A stretch of DNA of 64,000 bases. It comes from Iodidimonas nitroreducens. Lineage in GTDB: Bacteria > Pseudomonadota > Alphaproteobacteria > Sphingomonadales > Rhodothalassiaceae. Made by a program: the position numbers and the translations under genes. Numbering within the stretch: the stretch's first letter is position 1; every line of letters begins with the position of its first letter. Location: contig BAYV01000013.1 of NCBI GenBank assembly GCA_000710935.1, positions 62,001 to 126,000 on the forward strand. Direction: 5' to 3'. This document shows positions 8,594 to 17,353 of this stretch, piece after piece. Below the pieces are notes generated by a model. It made no database searches, had not been told where the DNA came from, and saw nothing but the letters and a program-made list of their open reading frames with translations.

Positions 8594-9592
8594 TCAGGTG
8601 CGCAGAATATGCAGACTGAACAGGGATTGATCATCGGTCAGCACCTGTTGCGGGGCCCAGCCTGCTGAGCGGGCCAGATCGGCAAATTCTCCGATGCTGT
8701 ATTTGCAGCTTATTTCCGTGTGGATGCGCTCACCCGCCTTGAAATCGATCCGGGTGCCTGCCACCGTCACGCTTTGATCGCAAAGGCTTTCGATATGCAT
8801 TTCCACCTGATTTCGATCGGGATTGTAAAAAGCCACATGGCGAAAGGCATCAAGATCGAAATTGGCCCCACATTCGGTGTTTAATCGCCGGAGCACATTG
8901 AGATTGAATTGGGCGGTGACCCCCTTCGCATCATTATAGGCAGCATCAAGAATGGCCGGATCTTTTTTCAGATCCACACCGATCAGCAGCATCCCATCTG
9001 GGCCCAGCAGATGATGCATGATTTTCAAAAAGTCCACGGCGTCGGCACGGCTGAAATTGCCAATCGTTGACCCTGGGAAAAAGCCCAGCTTTCTATGGGG
9101 CGAGGTGTTGAGGGGGGCGGGCAGGGCATCAAGCCTTGTATAATCGGCACAGATGGCGGTGATATCCAGATCGGGATTTGCAGATGCTAATTCGGACGCC
9201 AGTTCCTGGGCCGCCAAAAGCAGATGATCCCCTGAAATATCGATGGCAACAAAACCGGCGGGATTATCGAGCCCATCGAGCAAAAGCCGCACTTTTTCAA
9301 GGGCACCCGCACCAAATTCGATGACCAGAGCATCAGGGCCCACGGCCGCGCCGATGTCTTTGCCATGGTCGCGCAAAAGGCGGCATTCCGTGCGGGTGGG
9401 ATAATATTCGGGCTGTTTGCAGATCTCTTCAAACAGGCGCGAACCATGGGCATCATAGAAAAATTTTGCCGGGATCGTTTTTTTGGCAGCCTTCAGGCCC
9501 GCAAGGGCAGCCTGTTCAAAAGACTCAGCTTCGGGCGCCAGATCAATGAAATGAACCGGGCTTTTGGTCGCTTGCGTCGTCTTTTTTTGCAT
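8594..9592 (-). CDS. egtD: L-histidine N-alpha-methyltransferase EgtD
   Basis: EgtD uses three SAM molecules to convert histidine to hercynine, the first step of ergothioneine synthesis. The 332-residue protein has the family signature FFYDAHGSRLFEEICKQ then PEYYPTRTE (about 44-68), the SAM loop EFGAGALEK (92-100) and a downstream LGFFPGSTIGNF. The start at 9592 overlaps the egtB stop as TGATG; the longer in-frame extension lies inside egtB. EgtB and EgtD together give hercynine and its sulfoxide conjugate. No EgtE or EgtC gene is adjacent; the glutathione-type or cysteine-type route cannot be decided from the sequence. Confidence 0.95.
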   Translation of the reverse strand: MQKKTTQATKSPVHFIDLAPEAESFEQAALAGLKAAKKTIPAKFFYDAHGSRLFEEICKQPEYYPTRTECRLLRDHGKDIGAAVGPDALVIEFGAGALEKVRLLLDGLDNPAGFVAIDISGDHLLLAAQELASELASANPDLDITAICADYTRLDALPAPLNTSPHRKLGFFPGSTIGNFSRADAVDFLKIMHHLLGPDGMLLIGVDLKKDPAILDAAYNDAKGVTAQFNLNVLRRLNTECGANFDLDAFRHVAFYNPDRNQVEMHIESLCDQSVTVAGTRIDFKAGERIHTEISCKYSIGEFADLARSAGWAPQQVLTDDQSLFSLHILRT

Positions 9593-10938
9593 CAGATATC
9601 CTTGGCCAGTCTTAATCCGGTGAATTGCCATTGGGCATGGGCGGGAAAGAAATTGCGATAGCTGGGCCGCCAATGTTTGGCGGGTGTCAGGCACGAAGCC
9701 CCCTTTAGCACATACTGATTGCACATGAATTTACCATTATATTCGCCAATCGCGCCGGGGGAAGGCTGAAAGCCCGGATAGGGGCCATAAGAGGAAGATG
9801 TCCAGGACCAAACCTCGCCCGCAAGCTGAAGCAAGGATGGGTTATCATCGGCATCCATGCGGCGATTTTGCGGCAGTTGCGCAGGCGCCGGGTGCAACCG
9901 GTGGCTGGCGATGATCGCGGCTTTGCGTTTCGCCTCATCATCATCTTGCATCGCTAAAAGCGTGGCACATTCAAGCTCATCCTCGCGCGGGAGGCGGGCC
10001 CCGGCCCATGTGGCAAACGCATCGGCTTCATAGAGATTGAGATGACAAACCGGCTCCGCCCAATTGATTGGTTGGCGGCCGTAAAGGGTGAAAATGCTCC
10101 AGTCGCCGTCTTTGCTTTGGGTCCAGTAAAGGGGGGCGCTGGCATGATGCCGGTTTACCCAGTCCCAGCCTTCAGACAACCATAGGGTGGGGGTGCGATA
10201 GCCACCATCTTCGATGAACTGCAGATAGTCGGCAGTGGTGACAAGGCGATTGTGCAAGGCATGATCATGGAGCCAGATCTGGTGCTGCGGTCCTTCATTA
10301 TCAAAGGCAAAACCAGTGCCATCATGGCCGATTTTTTTGAGACCACCGGTCATTTTTACCCAGCGCGCCTCGGGGGCTTGGGTGATCATTTTGGGAAAAG
10401 ACGGGGCATAGGTGGGGGCTGTGGGATTGCACGACAGGGCATGTTTGATATCGGTGAGCAGCAATTCCTGATGCTGCTGTTCATGATGGCAGCCCAATGT
10501 GATCAAAGCGGCGATGCGCGGCCATTGGGGATGCGCGCTCATTTGATCGAGAAAATCCGCCATGCGGTTATCGGTTGCCCGGCGATAATCCATCACTGTT
10601 TGCAAAGAGGGGCGGCTCAAAAGGCCGCGTTGCGGGCGCGGGTGGCGCGGCCCTTCGGCCTCATAATAAGAATTGAACAGATAGTGGAAATCCTCGTCAA
10701 ACACCGGATGATCGGGATCATAGGCTTTGAGAATAAAGGTTTCATAAAGCCAGGTGCTGTGGGCCAGATGCCATTTTGCCGGGCTGGCATCGGGCATGGA
10801 TTGGATTTGGGCATCTTCCGCCGAAAGGGGCGCCACAAGATTTTCGGTGGTCTTTCGCACATCAAAAAAATGCGCCTTCAGCGCTTGGGCATCCATCAGA
10901 TCAGCGGATAATAAATTTTGTTGATGAGGTGTTTGCAC
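9592..10938 (-). CDS. egtB: Ergothioneine sulfoxide synthase EgtB
   Basis: EgtB is a non-haem iron enzyme that forms the C-S bond between hercynine and a thiol donor. The N-terminal DinB-like domain supplies the iron ligands, seen as WHLAH (56-60) and HEQQH (152-156); the C-terminal FGE-sulfatase domain has GEVWSWTSSSYGPYPGF and the ending NFFPAHAQWQFTGLRLA. I chose a GTG start at 10938 because a clear AGGTGAG sits 6 bases upstream, giving 448 residues; the frame opens further to 11037 and an internal ATG lies at 10896. It is the first gene of an egtB-egtD operon divergent from the hydrolase at 11111. Confidence 0.93.
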   Translation of the reverse strand: MQTPHQQNLLSADLMDAQALKAHFFDVRKTTENLVAPLSAEDAQIQSMPDASPAKWHLAHSTWLYETFILKAYDPDHPVFDEDFHYLFNSYYEAEGPRHPRPQRGLLSRPSLQTVMDYRRATDNRMADFLDQMSAHPQWPRIAALITLGCHHEQQHQELLLTDIKHALSCNPTAPTYAPSFPKMITQAPEARWVKMTGGLKKIGHDGTGFAFDNEGPQHQIWLHDHALHNRLVTTADYLQFIEDGGYRTPTLWLSEGWDWVNRHHASAPLYWTQSKDGDWSIFTLYGRQPINWAEPVCHLNLYEADAFATWAGARLPREDELECATLLAMQDDDEAKRKAAIIASHRLHPAPAQLPQNRRMDADDNPSLLQLAGEVWSWTSSSYGPYPGFQPSPGAIGEYNGKFMCNQYVLKGASCLTPAKHWRPSYRNFFPAHAQWQFTGLRLAKDI

Positions 10939-11110
10939 GGGGAACTCACCTGATAAAATGGCAGGAAAGCGAGAGATTGGATAGGCCCGCAAATTCCTAT
11001 GGGTGAAGGGCTGCGCTACAAGATATAGGGTCTTCATTCTTTATGACAATGTGGATTTTTACACAAATGTTTAGCTAATGCCTGTAAAATATATGGGAAA
11101 AATCATTGAT

Positions 11111-12121
11111 ATGAGGGGGATGACGCGTCTTTCTTTGTTGGGCGGGTGGCTGATGGCGGTGGCCTGTAGCCCTGTGGTGCAGCCCTTTCAGCCGCCATCG
11201 GCGCCCATGGCGGGCAATATTCAGGATGAGATTTATCAGACCCCGGATGGCCGCGCTCTGCCGCTCAGAATCTGGCCTGATCCTGATCGGACGGCACCGC
11301 CAAGCTGCGCTGTGGTGCTGGCCTTGCATGGGTTCAATGATTATCGCGCCGCTTTTGATTGGTCGGCACCTTTGCTGGCTGATTGGGGCGTGCGGGTTTA
11401 TGCCTATGATCAGCGGGGCTTTGGTGAAAATCCGCGGGCCGGAATTTGGGCGGGGGCGGATGCCTTGCGTGCCGATGCCCAAGCCCTGATCGGTCTTTTG
11501 AAAGCCCGCCATCCTGATCTTCCGGTGATTTTACTGGGGGAAAGCATGGGCGCGGCGGTGTCGGTTCTGGCTTTGGCTCAGGATGACAAGAGCCCAAAGG
11601 CCGATGGCGCGGTGCTGGTATCTCCCGCCGCGTGGGGCTGGTCTGAGATGCCGTTTTTCTATCGGATGAGCCTATGGTTAGCTGCCCATATCGCCCCCGG
11701 ATGGGAACTGACCGGGCAGGGGCTAAAGCGTGTGGCATCGGATAATCGCGAGGCATTGATCAAAATGGGGCGCGATCCTCATGTGATCAAGGCGACGCGG
11801 GTGGATGCGATTTATGGGCTTGTTTCCCTGATGGAACAGGCGATGCAAGCGGCGCGTAGGCTGGATGTGCCGACCCTTGTGCTGATTGGCGAGAAAGACG
11901 AAATCCTGCCTATCGAGGCCATTGAGGCCATCGCCCACACGATTCCGGAAGAGCAGCGCATCATCCGGCGCTATGCAGATGGTTATCATCTGCTTTTGCG
12001 TGATCTTCAGCGGGATGATGTGGTTTCAGATATTGTTGCGTTCATCAATGATTTGGACGGATATGATCGGCGCTGTCAGAAAACGGTTCAGAAAATTCCC
12101 CCAGAAAATGCCTTAGAATAG
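11111..12121 (+). CDS. Alpha/beta-hydrolase lipoprotein (lysophospholipase-like)
   Basis: The 336-residue product is a serine hydrolase of the S33/Hydrolase_4 (monoacylglycerol lipase, lysophospholipase L2) type. An N-terminal signal with lipobox MAVAC (Cys 19) suggests anchoring to a membrane. The fold is shown by ALHGFNDYRAAF (oxyanion region), AYDQRGFGEN and the nucleophile elbow GESMG (Ser 145). The acid is likely in LIGEKDEILP and the base in DGYHLLLRD. The start is uncertain among ATGs at 11078, 11111 and 11120; 11111 keeps the signal peptide compact. Its 3' end overlaps the convergent small membrane-protein frame by 77 bp. Confidence 0.85.
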   Translation: MRGMTRLSLLGGWLMAVACSPVVQPFQPPSAPMAGNIQDEIYQTPDGRALPLRIWPDPDRTAPPSCAVVLALHGFNDYRAAFDWSAPLLADWGVRVYAYDQRGFGENPRAGIWAGADALRADAQALIGLLKARHPDLPVILLGESMGAAVSVLALAQDDKSPKADGAVLVSPAAWGWSEMPFFYRMSLWLAAHIAPGWELTGQGLKRVASDNREALIKMGRDPHVIKATRVDAIYGLVSLMEQAMQAARRLDVPTLVLIGEKDEILPIEAIEAIAHTIPEEQRIIRRYADGYHLLLRDLQRDDVVSDIVAFINDLDGYDRRCQKTVQKIPPENALE

Positions 12122-12275
12122 TCCAACCCAAAAGACTGCCGATCACGGCTCCCAAGCTTGCGGCGATCATGCAGATGAACAGGTCTGTATCAAAGATCGT
12201 GGTCATGAAAAAGGCAAAGGCGGCACCCGCTGCGGCGCTTAAAAGTCCGCAGGTCAGGATTGTGATCTGCGCCAT
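12045..12275 (-). CDS. Small two-helix membrane protein
   Basis: A 76-residue frame starting MAQITILTCGLLSAAAG contains two hydrophobic helices joined by a short IFDTDLF loop and a polar, acidic-basic tail. An AGGGG lies about 9 bases before the ATG at 12275. The last 77 bp overlap the end of the hydrolase gene on the other strand, which lowers confidence, although the hydrophobic, Gly/Ala-rich pattern is not typical of random antisense frames. No family is recognised. A longer start at 12341 is open but lacks a ribosome site. Confidence 0.5.
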   Translation of the reverse strand: MAQITILTCGLLSAAAGAAFAFFMTTIFDTDLFICMIAASLGAVIGSLLGWTILRHFLGEFSEPFSDSADHIRPNH

Positions 12276-12515
12276 GAAATTTATCCCCTGTTCTTTATTT
12301 GCCTTATAGCGTTTTAAGATCGTCCCTGCCTGATTGGACAATCACTTTAAAGCTTACCATTTTACAGCGATTCGGCACCATTATCCACAAATATTTTTGT
12401 ATTATATGATGTGCCCATTCTTAGTTTGGCATAGGATATGCATAATTAATGATTGTGGCATACGCATGACGTCCGCATCTTTGTTTGAATTTTCTGTATG
12501 TCTGGATTGTGATTT
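12276..12515. other. Intergenic stretch without clear gene
   Basis: This AT-rich stretch lies between the small membrane protein gene and a tiny membrane-protein frame. Short open frames exist on both strands, but none has a ribosome site or protein-like composition. Promoters for both flanking genes probably lie here, though no convincing -35/-10 pair was found by eye. Confidence 0.4.
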
Positions 12516-12641
12516 ATGGAAAAACCAACGAAAAGACAGGCGCTTTCTATATTGAGCCATCGCGCGGCTTTTCTGATCTGGCTCGCGGGCAGCCTGATCG
12601 GCTGGTTGGCTGTGATGCTCATCCTTGTTTTTATTCTGTAA
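12516..12641 (+). CDS. Tiny single-span membrane protein, 41 aa
   Basis: An ATG at 12516 opens a 41-residue frame ending in TAA at 12639-12641. The first 16 residues are basic and polar (MEKPTKRQ...LSHR); the rest is one continuous hydrophobic helix (AAFLIWLAGSLIGWLAVMLI and LVFIL to the end), the classic layout of a small membrane protein with positive inside. The ribosome site is weak (GGA 9 bases upstream). No family is recognised; the support is composition only. Confidence 0.4.
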   Translation: MEKPTKRQALSILSHRAAFLIWLAGSLIGWLAVMLILVFIL

Positions 12642-12907
12642 TATCGGTCATGGGGCATTCGGAATGCACCCATTATTTGATCAATGACAAAAATGGCTCC
12701 AAGCCTCTTGCCTATCGGGCTGGTTTGTTTTCGCTGGCGAATTTTTCGATAGGCTCTGGCAATAAACGGGAGCAGGTTGTCCGTAAATTTTACAAAAGAA
12801 CGCGGCAACGACAAAAATGTGTTATATTTTCTGACATTTCATGGTCATTTTTTTAAGTGTGATTTAAAAAACGGTGGTTCATGAAGGGTTTATAATATTT
12901 ACTTTAA
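12642..12907. other. AT-rich leader region before the PEP-CTERM gene
   Basis: No gene is credible here. The stretch is AT-rich and immediately precedes a -24/-12 promoter, so it is where upstream activator sites for PrsR would be expected. A short inverted element GTAAATTTTAC lies at about 12782-12792; whether it is an activator site cannot be told from one copy. Confidence 0.35.
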
Positions 12908-12923
12908 TGGCATGAGATTTGCA
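12908..12923 (+). promoter_or_regulatory. Sigma-54 (-24/-12) promoter
   Basis: TGGCATGAGATTTGCA matches the RpoN consensus TGGCAYGRNNNTTGCW at every specified position, with GG and GC exactly 10 bases apart. It sits 34 bp before the ATG of the VPLPA-CTERM gene, placing the start of transcription near 12935. The adjacent response regulator PrsR is a sigma-54 activator, and RpoN with PrsK/PrsR is known to drive PEP-CTERM genes in floc-forming bacteria, so the pairing is well supported. Confidence 0.85.
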
Positions 12924-12957
12924 TTTTTCAGTAAACGACTATCCATGAAATGGCAAA

Positions 12958-13674
12958 ATGATGCATCAGATGCGCGCAATGATCGCTAAAGTATCGGCAA
13001 AAGGATTGCGGGGCTTGTCCCTCCATCTTGTGGCTGCCGTGATTATGGTGCTCGGCTTGGTCCCGGTCAAAAGCCAGGCTACTGAGATCGTAGCGGGTGG
13101 GCTTGGCGATGGTAGCTGTGGAAATGCCACCGTCACGGCGCATGAAGCCAGCGGGGCTGTTGTTAATTTCAAAAGCTGTGTTGGGCGCTTGGCGGGGAAT
13201 GATGCCACAGGTGATGGCGATCCTCTTTTGTCATTGCTCAATGATGAGGATATTTTCGGCGCTACCGACTGGATCTTTTTCGGAAAAAGCGATGGCAATA
13301 ATCCTGCATTCCTCGCCAGCACTGATCAAACCAGCGGTATCTGGTCGCTTTGGGATGATACCGCAGCGATTGCCGGTCCATTCGTCATCAGTTTCAAGCA
13401 TGGTAATGGCTTTAGTGCCTTTTTCTTTGACGATCTGATCTCGGTGCGTGGGGGTGATTTTGCTTTGTCTTCGGCTCTTTCGGGGGGTGGCCGAAATAAC
13501 CGGGTCAATGCTTTGTCCCATGCGTCCGTGTTTTTGTCGCCAACCACCTCCACCACCGTCGCAGTCCCTTTGCCTGCGACCCTTGTTTTTCTGGGTTTTG
13601 GCCTGATCCTGCTGGGCTTGCTGGGCGGTCGTCGCAGCCGGTTGTGCCAGCTGATCAAAAAGGGTGCGGCATGA
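12958..13674 (+). CDS. PEP-CTERM (VPLPA) exported surface protein
   Basis: This 238-residue protein is an exosortase-type surface protein. It has an N-terminal signal peptide (to about SQA-TEI near residue 41), a beta-rich middle of unknown function with two cysteines (GSCGNATV and FKSCVGRL) and a C-terminal tripartite sorting signal: VPLPA (203-207), a 17-residue hydrophobic span and a basic cluster GGRRSR. A ten-residue tail LCQLIKKGAA follows the Arg cluster, longer than usual. The motif is recognised by an exosortase, which cleaves and attaches the protein to a surface glycan; none is in this window. ATGs at 12958, 12961 and 12979 are all possible starts. A sigma-54 promoter precedes it. 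Confidence 0.85.
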   Translation: MMHQMRAMIAKVSAKGLRGLSLHLVAAVIMVLGLVPVKSQATEIVAGGLGDGSCGNATVTAHEASGAVVNFKSCVGRLAGNDATGDGDPLLSLLNDEDIFGATDWIFFGKSDGNNPAFLASTDQTSGIWSLWDDTAAIAGPFVISFKHGNGFSAFFFDDLISVRGGDFALSSALSGGGRNNRVNALSHASVFLSPTTSTTVAVPLPATLVFLGFGLILLGLLGGRRSRLCQLIKKGAA

Positions 13675-13712
13675 TTTTGAGCTAAACAATCGGGAGGGGG
13701 AACTCCTGAGAA

Positions 13713-13754
13713 GAAGGGCGCGCCGCTTCAACCCCGGCTGCGCCCTTCGCCTTT
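13713..13754 (+). terminator. Hairpin terminator after the PEP-CTERM gene
   Basis: A perfect 9-bp stem, GAAGGGCGC (13713-13721) pairing with GCGCCCTTC (13740-13748), encloses an 18-base loop and is followed by GCCTTTT. It lies between two convergent genes and most likely ends transcription of the plus-strand gene. Confidence 0.65.
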
Positions 13755-13780
13755 TAGCGGTGATTTCAGGGGTGCTCGCT

Positions 13781-15127
13781 TTACCGCAAGCCATGCTCAT
13801 TGAGCAATTGATATAAAGTGGGCCGGCTCACATCAAGGAGACGCGCGGCCTCGGATATATTGCCATCGGTTTGGGCCATGGCTTTTTGGATCGAGTCCAG
13901 CTCGGCCCTCTGGCGGGCCATTTTGATGGTCAGGATCTGTTCATCGGGGCTTTCGGCAAGATCAAGATCAGCCGCTGAAATCCGGCCATTGGCGGTGGCA
14001 AGAGCCCGTTTGATCCGGCTTTGTAATTCGCGCACATTGCCGGGCCAGTGATAATGCGAGATCGCAGCCAATCCATCTCCGGCAAAACCGGGGTTTTTCA
14101 GCCCCTGTTCATGGCTCCATGTGTCGAGAAAATGATGGGCGATGAGCAGGGCATCTTCCGGCCGGTCCCGCAAAGGGGGGACCTGCACCACAGCTTCGCC
14201 AACCCGGTAATAAAGATCTTCGCGGAAATGCCCTTCGGCAATGGCTTTTTCCAGATCGCAATTGGTGGCACACACCATGCGAAAATTGATGGCAATCTGC
14301 TTTCGGCCGCCCACCCGTTCGATGGTTTTTTCTTGCAAGACCCGCAAAAGCTTGGCCTGCAAGGACAAAGGCAGATCGCCGATTTCATCAAGCATCAAAG
14401 TCCCTTCATGGGCCTGTTCGATCTTGCCGATGGTTGTTTTATGGGCCCCGGTGAAGGCCCCGCGTTCATAGCCAAAGAGTTCGGATTCCAACAGATTTTC
14501 AGGAATGGCTGCGCAATTGATGGCGATGAACGGGCCCTTGCTGCGTCGGCTCAGGCTATGCACCCCACGGGATAGCAATTCCTTGCCCGTGCCGCTGTCA
14601 CCGATGATCAAAACCGAGACATCGGTTTTCGCCAGACGCATGATTTGATCACCAATCGATTTCATTTTGGGGCTGGCGGTGATCAGGTCAGGGATCGCAT
14701 TGGCCTGACTTTCAAGCTGCAGGCGGCGATTATCCTGCTCCAGATCATAAAGCTTCAAGGCCCGACGCACGATCAACCGCAATTCATCCACATCCAGCGG
14801 CTTTTCATAAAAATCATAAGCCCCAAGCGAGACCGATTTCAAAGCATAGGACCGTTCCTTCTGCCCGGTCATGATGATCACTTTGGTATCGGGGCTGGCG
14901 GCCAGAATATCGCGCAAGGCCGATAAACCTTCGCTGGGGCCATCGGTATCGGGGGGCAGCCCAAGATCGAGCAAAACCACAGCAGGGGCTTCTTTTCGCA
15001 CGGCTTTGATGGCGCTTGGGCGATCGGCGCATAAGGTGCATTCCAGATCATCAAAGGCCCATTTCAATTGCCCCCTGATGCCCGGATCATCATCAACGAT
15101 CAGCAATGTTCGTGTTGGTTCATTCAT
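13781..15127 (-). CDS. prsR: PrsR, sigma-54 response regulator of PEP-CTERM genes
   Basis: The 448-residue protein is an NtrC-type activator with receiver, AAA+ and Fis-like DNA-binding domains. Receiver residues are DDD (12-14), the phospho-acceptor Asp 54 in VVLLDLGLPP, Thr 87 and Lys 109. The central domain has Walker A GDSGTGKE (176-183), the sigma-54 contact loop GAFTGA (223-228) and Walker B LMLDEIG (244-250). The C-terminal helix-turn-helix reads GNISEAARLLDVSRPTLYQL. The long linker QDNRRLQLES and the paired kinase are those of PrsR in PEP-CTERM systems. It lies 42 bp downstream of prsK in the same operon and faces the VPLPA-CTERM gene, its likely target. Confidence 0.93.
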   Translation of the reverse strand: MNEPTRTLLIVDDDPGIRGQLKWAFDDLECTLCADRPSAIKAVRKEAPAVVLLDLGLPPDTDGPSEGLSALRDILAASPDTKVIIMTGQKERSYALKSVSLGAYDFYEKPLDVDELRLIVRRALKLYDLEQDNRRLQLESQANAIPDLITASPKMKSIGDQIMRLAKTDVSVLIIGDSGTGKELLSRGVHSLSRRSKGPFIAINCAAIPENLLESELFGYERGAFTGAHKTTIGKIEQAHEGTLMLDEIGDLPLSLQAKLLRVLQEKTIERVGGRKQIAINFRMVCATNCDLEKAIAEGHFREDLYYRVGEAVVQVPPLRDRPEDALLIAHHFLDTWSHEQGLKNPGFAGDGLAAISHYHWPGNVRELQSRIKRALATANGRISAADLDLAESPDEQILTIKMARQRAELDSIQKAMAQTDGNISEAARLLDVSRPTLYQLLNEHGLR

Positions 15128-15169
15128 AAATCGAGACCATATCCCATCATAACCGGGTTTGCTAAAAAT

Positions 15170-17236
15170 TTACAAAAGGGCAGGAAAGCTGAGCCGCATG
15201 GTGGTGCCGGAGCCGGGGCTGCTGATCACATCCAGATCGCCCCCTTGTTCGCGGGCAAATTCTCGGCATTGAAAGGCACCAACGCCAAAGCCGCTGCGTT
15301 TGGTGGATCGGAAGGGCACAAAAAGGGTATCGCGAATGAATTCGGGGCTCATCCCGGCCCCATGATCGGTGATGTCGATGATGATCTTGTCGCCAATCAG
15401 ATCGAGGGAGACCTCGACCTCGTCTTCGCTTGTCTCGTTTTCGATAGGGTCGTCTTTGCAGGCCCCGGCTTCAAAGGCATTGGATAATAAATGGCCGATG
15501 GTGGCGCAAAACCGCTCTTTCGGTACATGGATCATCAAACTATGTGCGGCAGCATCGGCTTTCAGCACAGCCTTGCCACTGTTATTTTCGGCACGCTTGG
15601 CCAATTCATGCTGCAAGACCGGATAAACTGCAATTTCTTCGGGTTCTTCGGCCGATCCCTTGCCCGCTTCCACTTGGGTGAGACGGATGATCAGCTTTTG
15701 CATCCGCTCTACACTATGCTGGATGGTTTCATGCATATCACGCTGAAATTCCGGATTGGCGGAATGCTTGTCAAAATTTTTCAGCATCAGGGAAAGCTGG
15801 CTGATGATATTTTTAAGATCATGGGCAACAAAAGCATATTGCCGATTGAAGCGGGCAAATTGCCGATTTTCCTCCAGGATGGCTGCCGCTTTTGATTCCG
15901 CCAGAAAGCTTGCGCATTGCTGTGCCACCAAAAGCAGAAGATCTTCATCTTCCACATCGATTTTATTGGCCACCCGCGGATGAGTGAGGATGAGAAAACC
16001 ATTCAGATTTTGCAGATGGGGCAGGGGAATGACAATCCATGCCGCCCGATCTACATGAAAGGGGCTTTGCGCCAAACGCTGGTCATAAAGGCAATGAAGG
16101 GCGCCCTGATCATCTTGAAACAGATCAATGGATACAGGATGAGGGATATGCGTTGCGGGCCGGAAATTCCATGTTGCCTGCAAGCGCGGCCGATCCTGCT
16201 CCAAAACCCATAAAGCGCCACCGGGGCTTTCCAGAATTTCAGCACAGGCCTTGATGATCCGATATTCCAAAGAGCTGTTATTGCGCCCATCGGTGGCCAA
16301 AGTTCCCATCAGGCGACGCCATTCATGGGCATAATCATATTTTCGGCTGTAAAAATGCCGGGCAACAAAAAGTTTGATACGCGCCCGGGCGCTGCCCGAT
16401 GATAAAAAGAACAACAGCATCATCAGGGCAAAGAAAAGCAGACCGATCTGCAAGGGGAGGGCGGCATCTTCGGATAATTCGGGCAAAATAAGAGCCGCAG
16501 CCGCCACCAGAAGCAGATAAAAACCTACACCGATCAGGGTGAGAGAATAAAGAACTGCTTGCCGTGATACGAAAAAGGGATCGCGCCAGAATTTATAGCG
16601 CGCCGCACTGATGAATAAAAAGGGCACGATGGCAAGGTTCAGCAGTCCCCGAATACTATGATAGGCCGTGTTCATATCGCCCATGGCAAAAATCTGGGCA
16701 TGCACCACCAGATCATAGGCAAAGGCTATCCCTAGGGGAATACAGATGAATTTCAGATGCCAGCGTTCATAATCATTGGTGGCCTGAAAAACCCCCACAA
16801 GGGCAGCAAGCCCCAAAATCATACTGGAAAGATCAAGGATATAAATGATCTGACCCAAAAGCGCGGGGGCAATGCCAAAGCCCAGCAGGCTGATGATTTT
16901 GGAGAGAATCAAAAACGGGACTAAAATCCCGACGATCCTTTGAAGCCCCCCCGAAGTCTGGCTTGCAGTCTGGCCTGAAGTTTGGCCCGGGGATTGGGGC
17001 AAAAGGCTGACCAGAAAAAGGGCCCAGCCCAAAAAATGCGCAGTGTAAAGCAGCCAGGCCAGATGGGTTGAAAAGGGGAATGTGCCATAAATCTGGCTCA
17101 TGGCCCATAAACCATGGATGAAGGCAGCCATGGCAAACAGGCGGCTTTGACTTTGACGCCATCCTTTTCTCAGCAAAAGCAGGGCGAGCGCGATAAAGCC
17201 CACAGCCGTTAGTGCGAATGTCCAGAAATGGATCAT
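15170..17236 (-). CDS. prsK: PrsK, PEP-CTERM sensor histidine kinase
   Basis: The 688-residue product fits PrsK, the membrane sensor paired with PrsR. The first 290 residues hold about eight to ten membrane helices, with an odd Gln/Ser/Gly-rich loop (about 81-97, QSPGQTSGQTASQTSGG). A GAF domain follows (about 320-450). The kinase core shows the H-box AHDLKNII with His 472, the N-box LLSNAFEA (583-590), the G1 box DHGAGMS (624-630) and GFGVGAF (649-655). It is transcribed first, then prsR. The input signal is unknown; in described systems the pair controls exopolysaccharide-linked surface proteins. Confidence 0.92.
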   Translation of the reverse strand: MIHFWTFALTAVGFIALALLLLRKGWRQSQSRLFAMAAFIHGLWAMSQIYGTFPFSTHLAWLLYTAHFLGWALFLVSLLPQSPGQTSGQTASQTSGGLQRIVGILVPFLILSKIISLLGFGIAPALLGQIIYILDLSSMILGLAALVGVFQATNDYERWHLKFICIPLGIAFAYDLVVHAQIFAMGDMNTAYHSIRGLLNLAIVPFLFISAARYKFWRDPFFVSRQAVLYSLTLIGVGFYLLLVAAAALILPELSEDAALPLQIGLLFFALMMLLFFLSSGSARARIKLFVARHFYSRKYDYAHEWRRLMGTLATDGRNNSSLEYRIIKACAEILESPGGALWVLEQDRPRLQATWNFRPATHIPHPVSIDLFQDDQGALHCLYDQRLAQSPFHVDRAAWIVIPLPHLQNLNGFLILTHPRVANKIDVEDEDLLLLVAQQCASFLAESKAAAILEENRQFARFNRQYAFVAHDLKNIISQLSLMLKNFDKHSANPEFQRDMHETIQHSVERMQKLIIRLTQVEAGKGSAEEPEEIAVYPVLQHELAKRAENNSGKAVLKADAAAHSLMIHVPKERFCATIGHLLSNAFEAGACKDDPIENETSEDEVEVSLDLIGDKIIIDITDHGAGMSPEFIRDTLFVPFRSTKRSGFGVGAFQCREFAREQGGDLDVISSPGSGTTMRLSFPALL

Positions 17237-17337
17237 CCTGCGCGGTCCTCCTGCCCCTTGTTCCCTTTTTACACAGTTCTACAGCTTTGTTCTGAACGCA
17301 AGTCTTTCACAACATTTAAAATAAAGTGTTTGGTGCT

Positions 17338-17353
17338 TGGACAAGTCTTTGCT
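17338..17353 (+). promoter_or_regulatory. Possible sigma-54 promoter upstream of prsT
   Basis: TGGACAAGTCTTTGCT has the invariant GG and GC of a -24/-12 element at the right spacing and the TTTGCT of the -12 box, but departs from consensus at the two bases after GG. It lies 135 bp before the prsT start, in the divergent prsK-prsT spacer. It may be a weaker PrsR target. Confidence 0.4.

Noticed and set aside
10252-10911. 219-codon frame opposite egtB
   Set aside because: It is antisense to a well-recognised enzyme domain and has no ribosome site or family pattern.
12446-12856. Two longer frames (122 and 123 codons) on both strands
   Set aside because: They overlap each other, have mixed composition with no domain pattern and no ribosome site; the short membrane-protein frame at 12516 is more protein-like.
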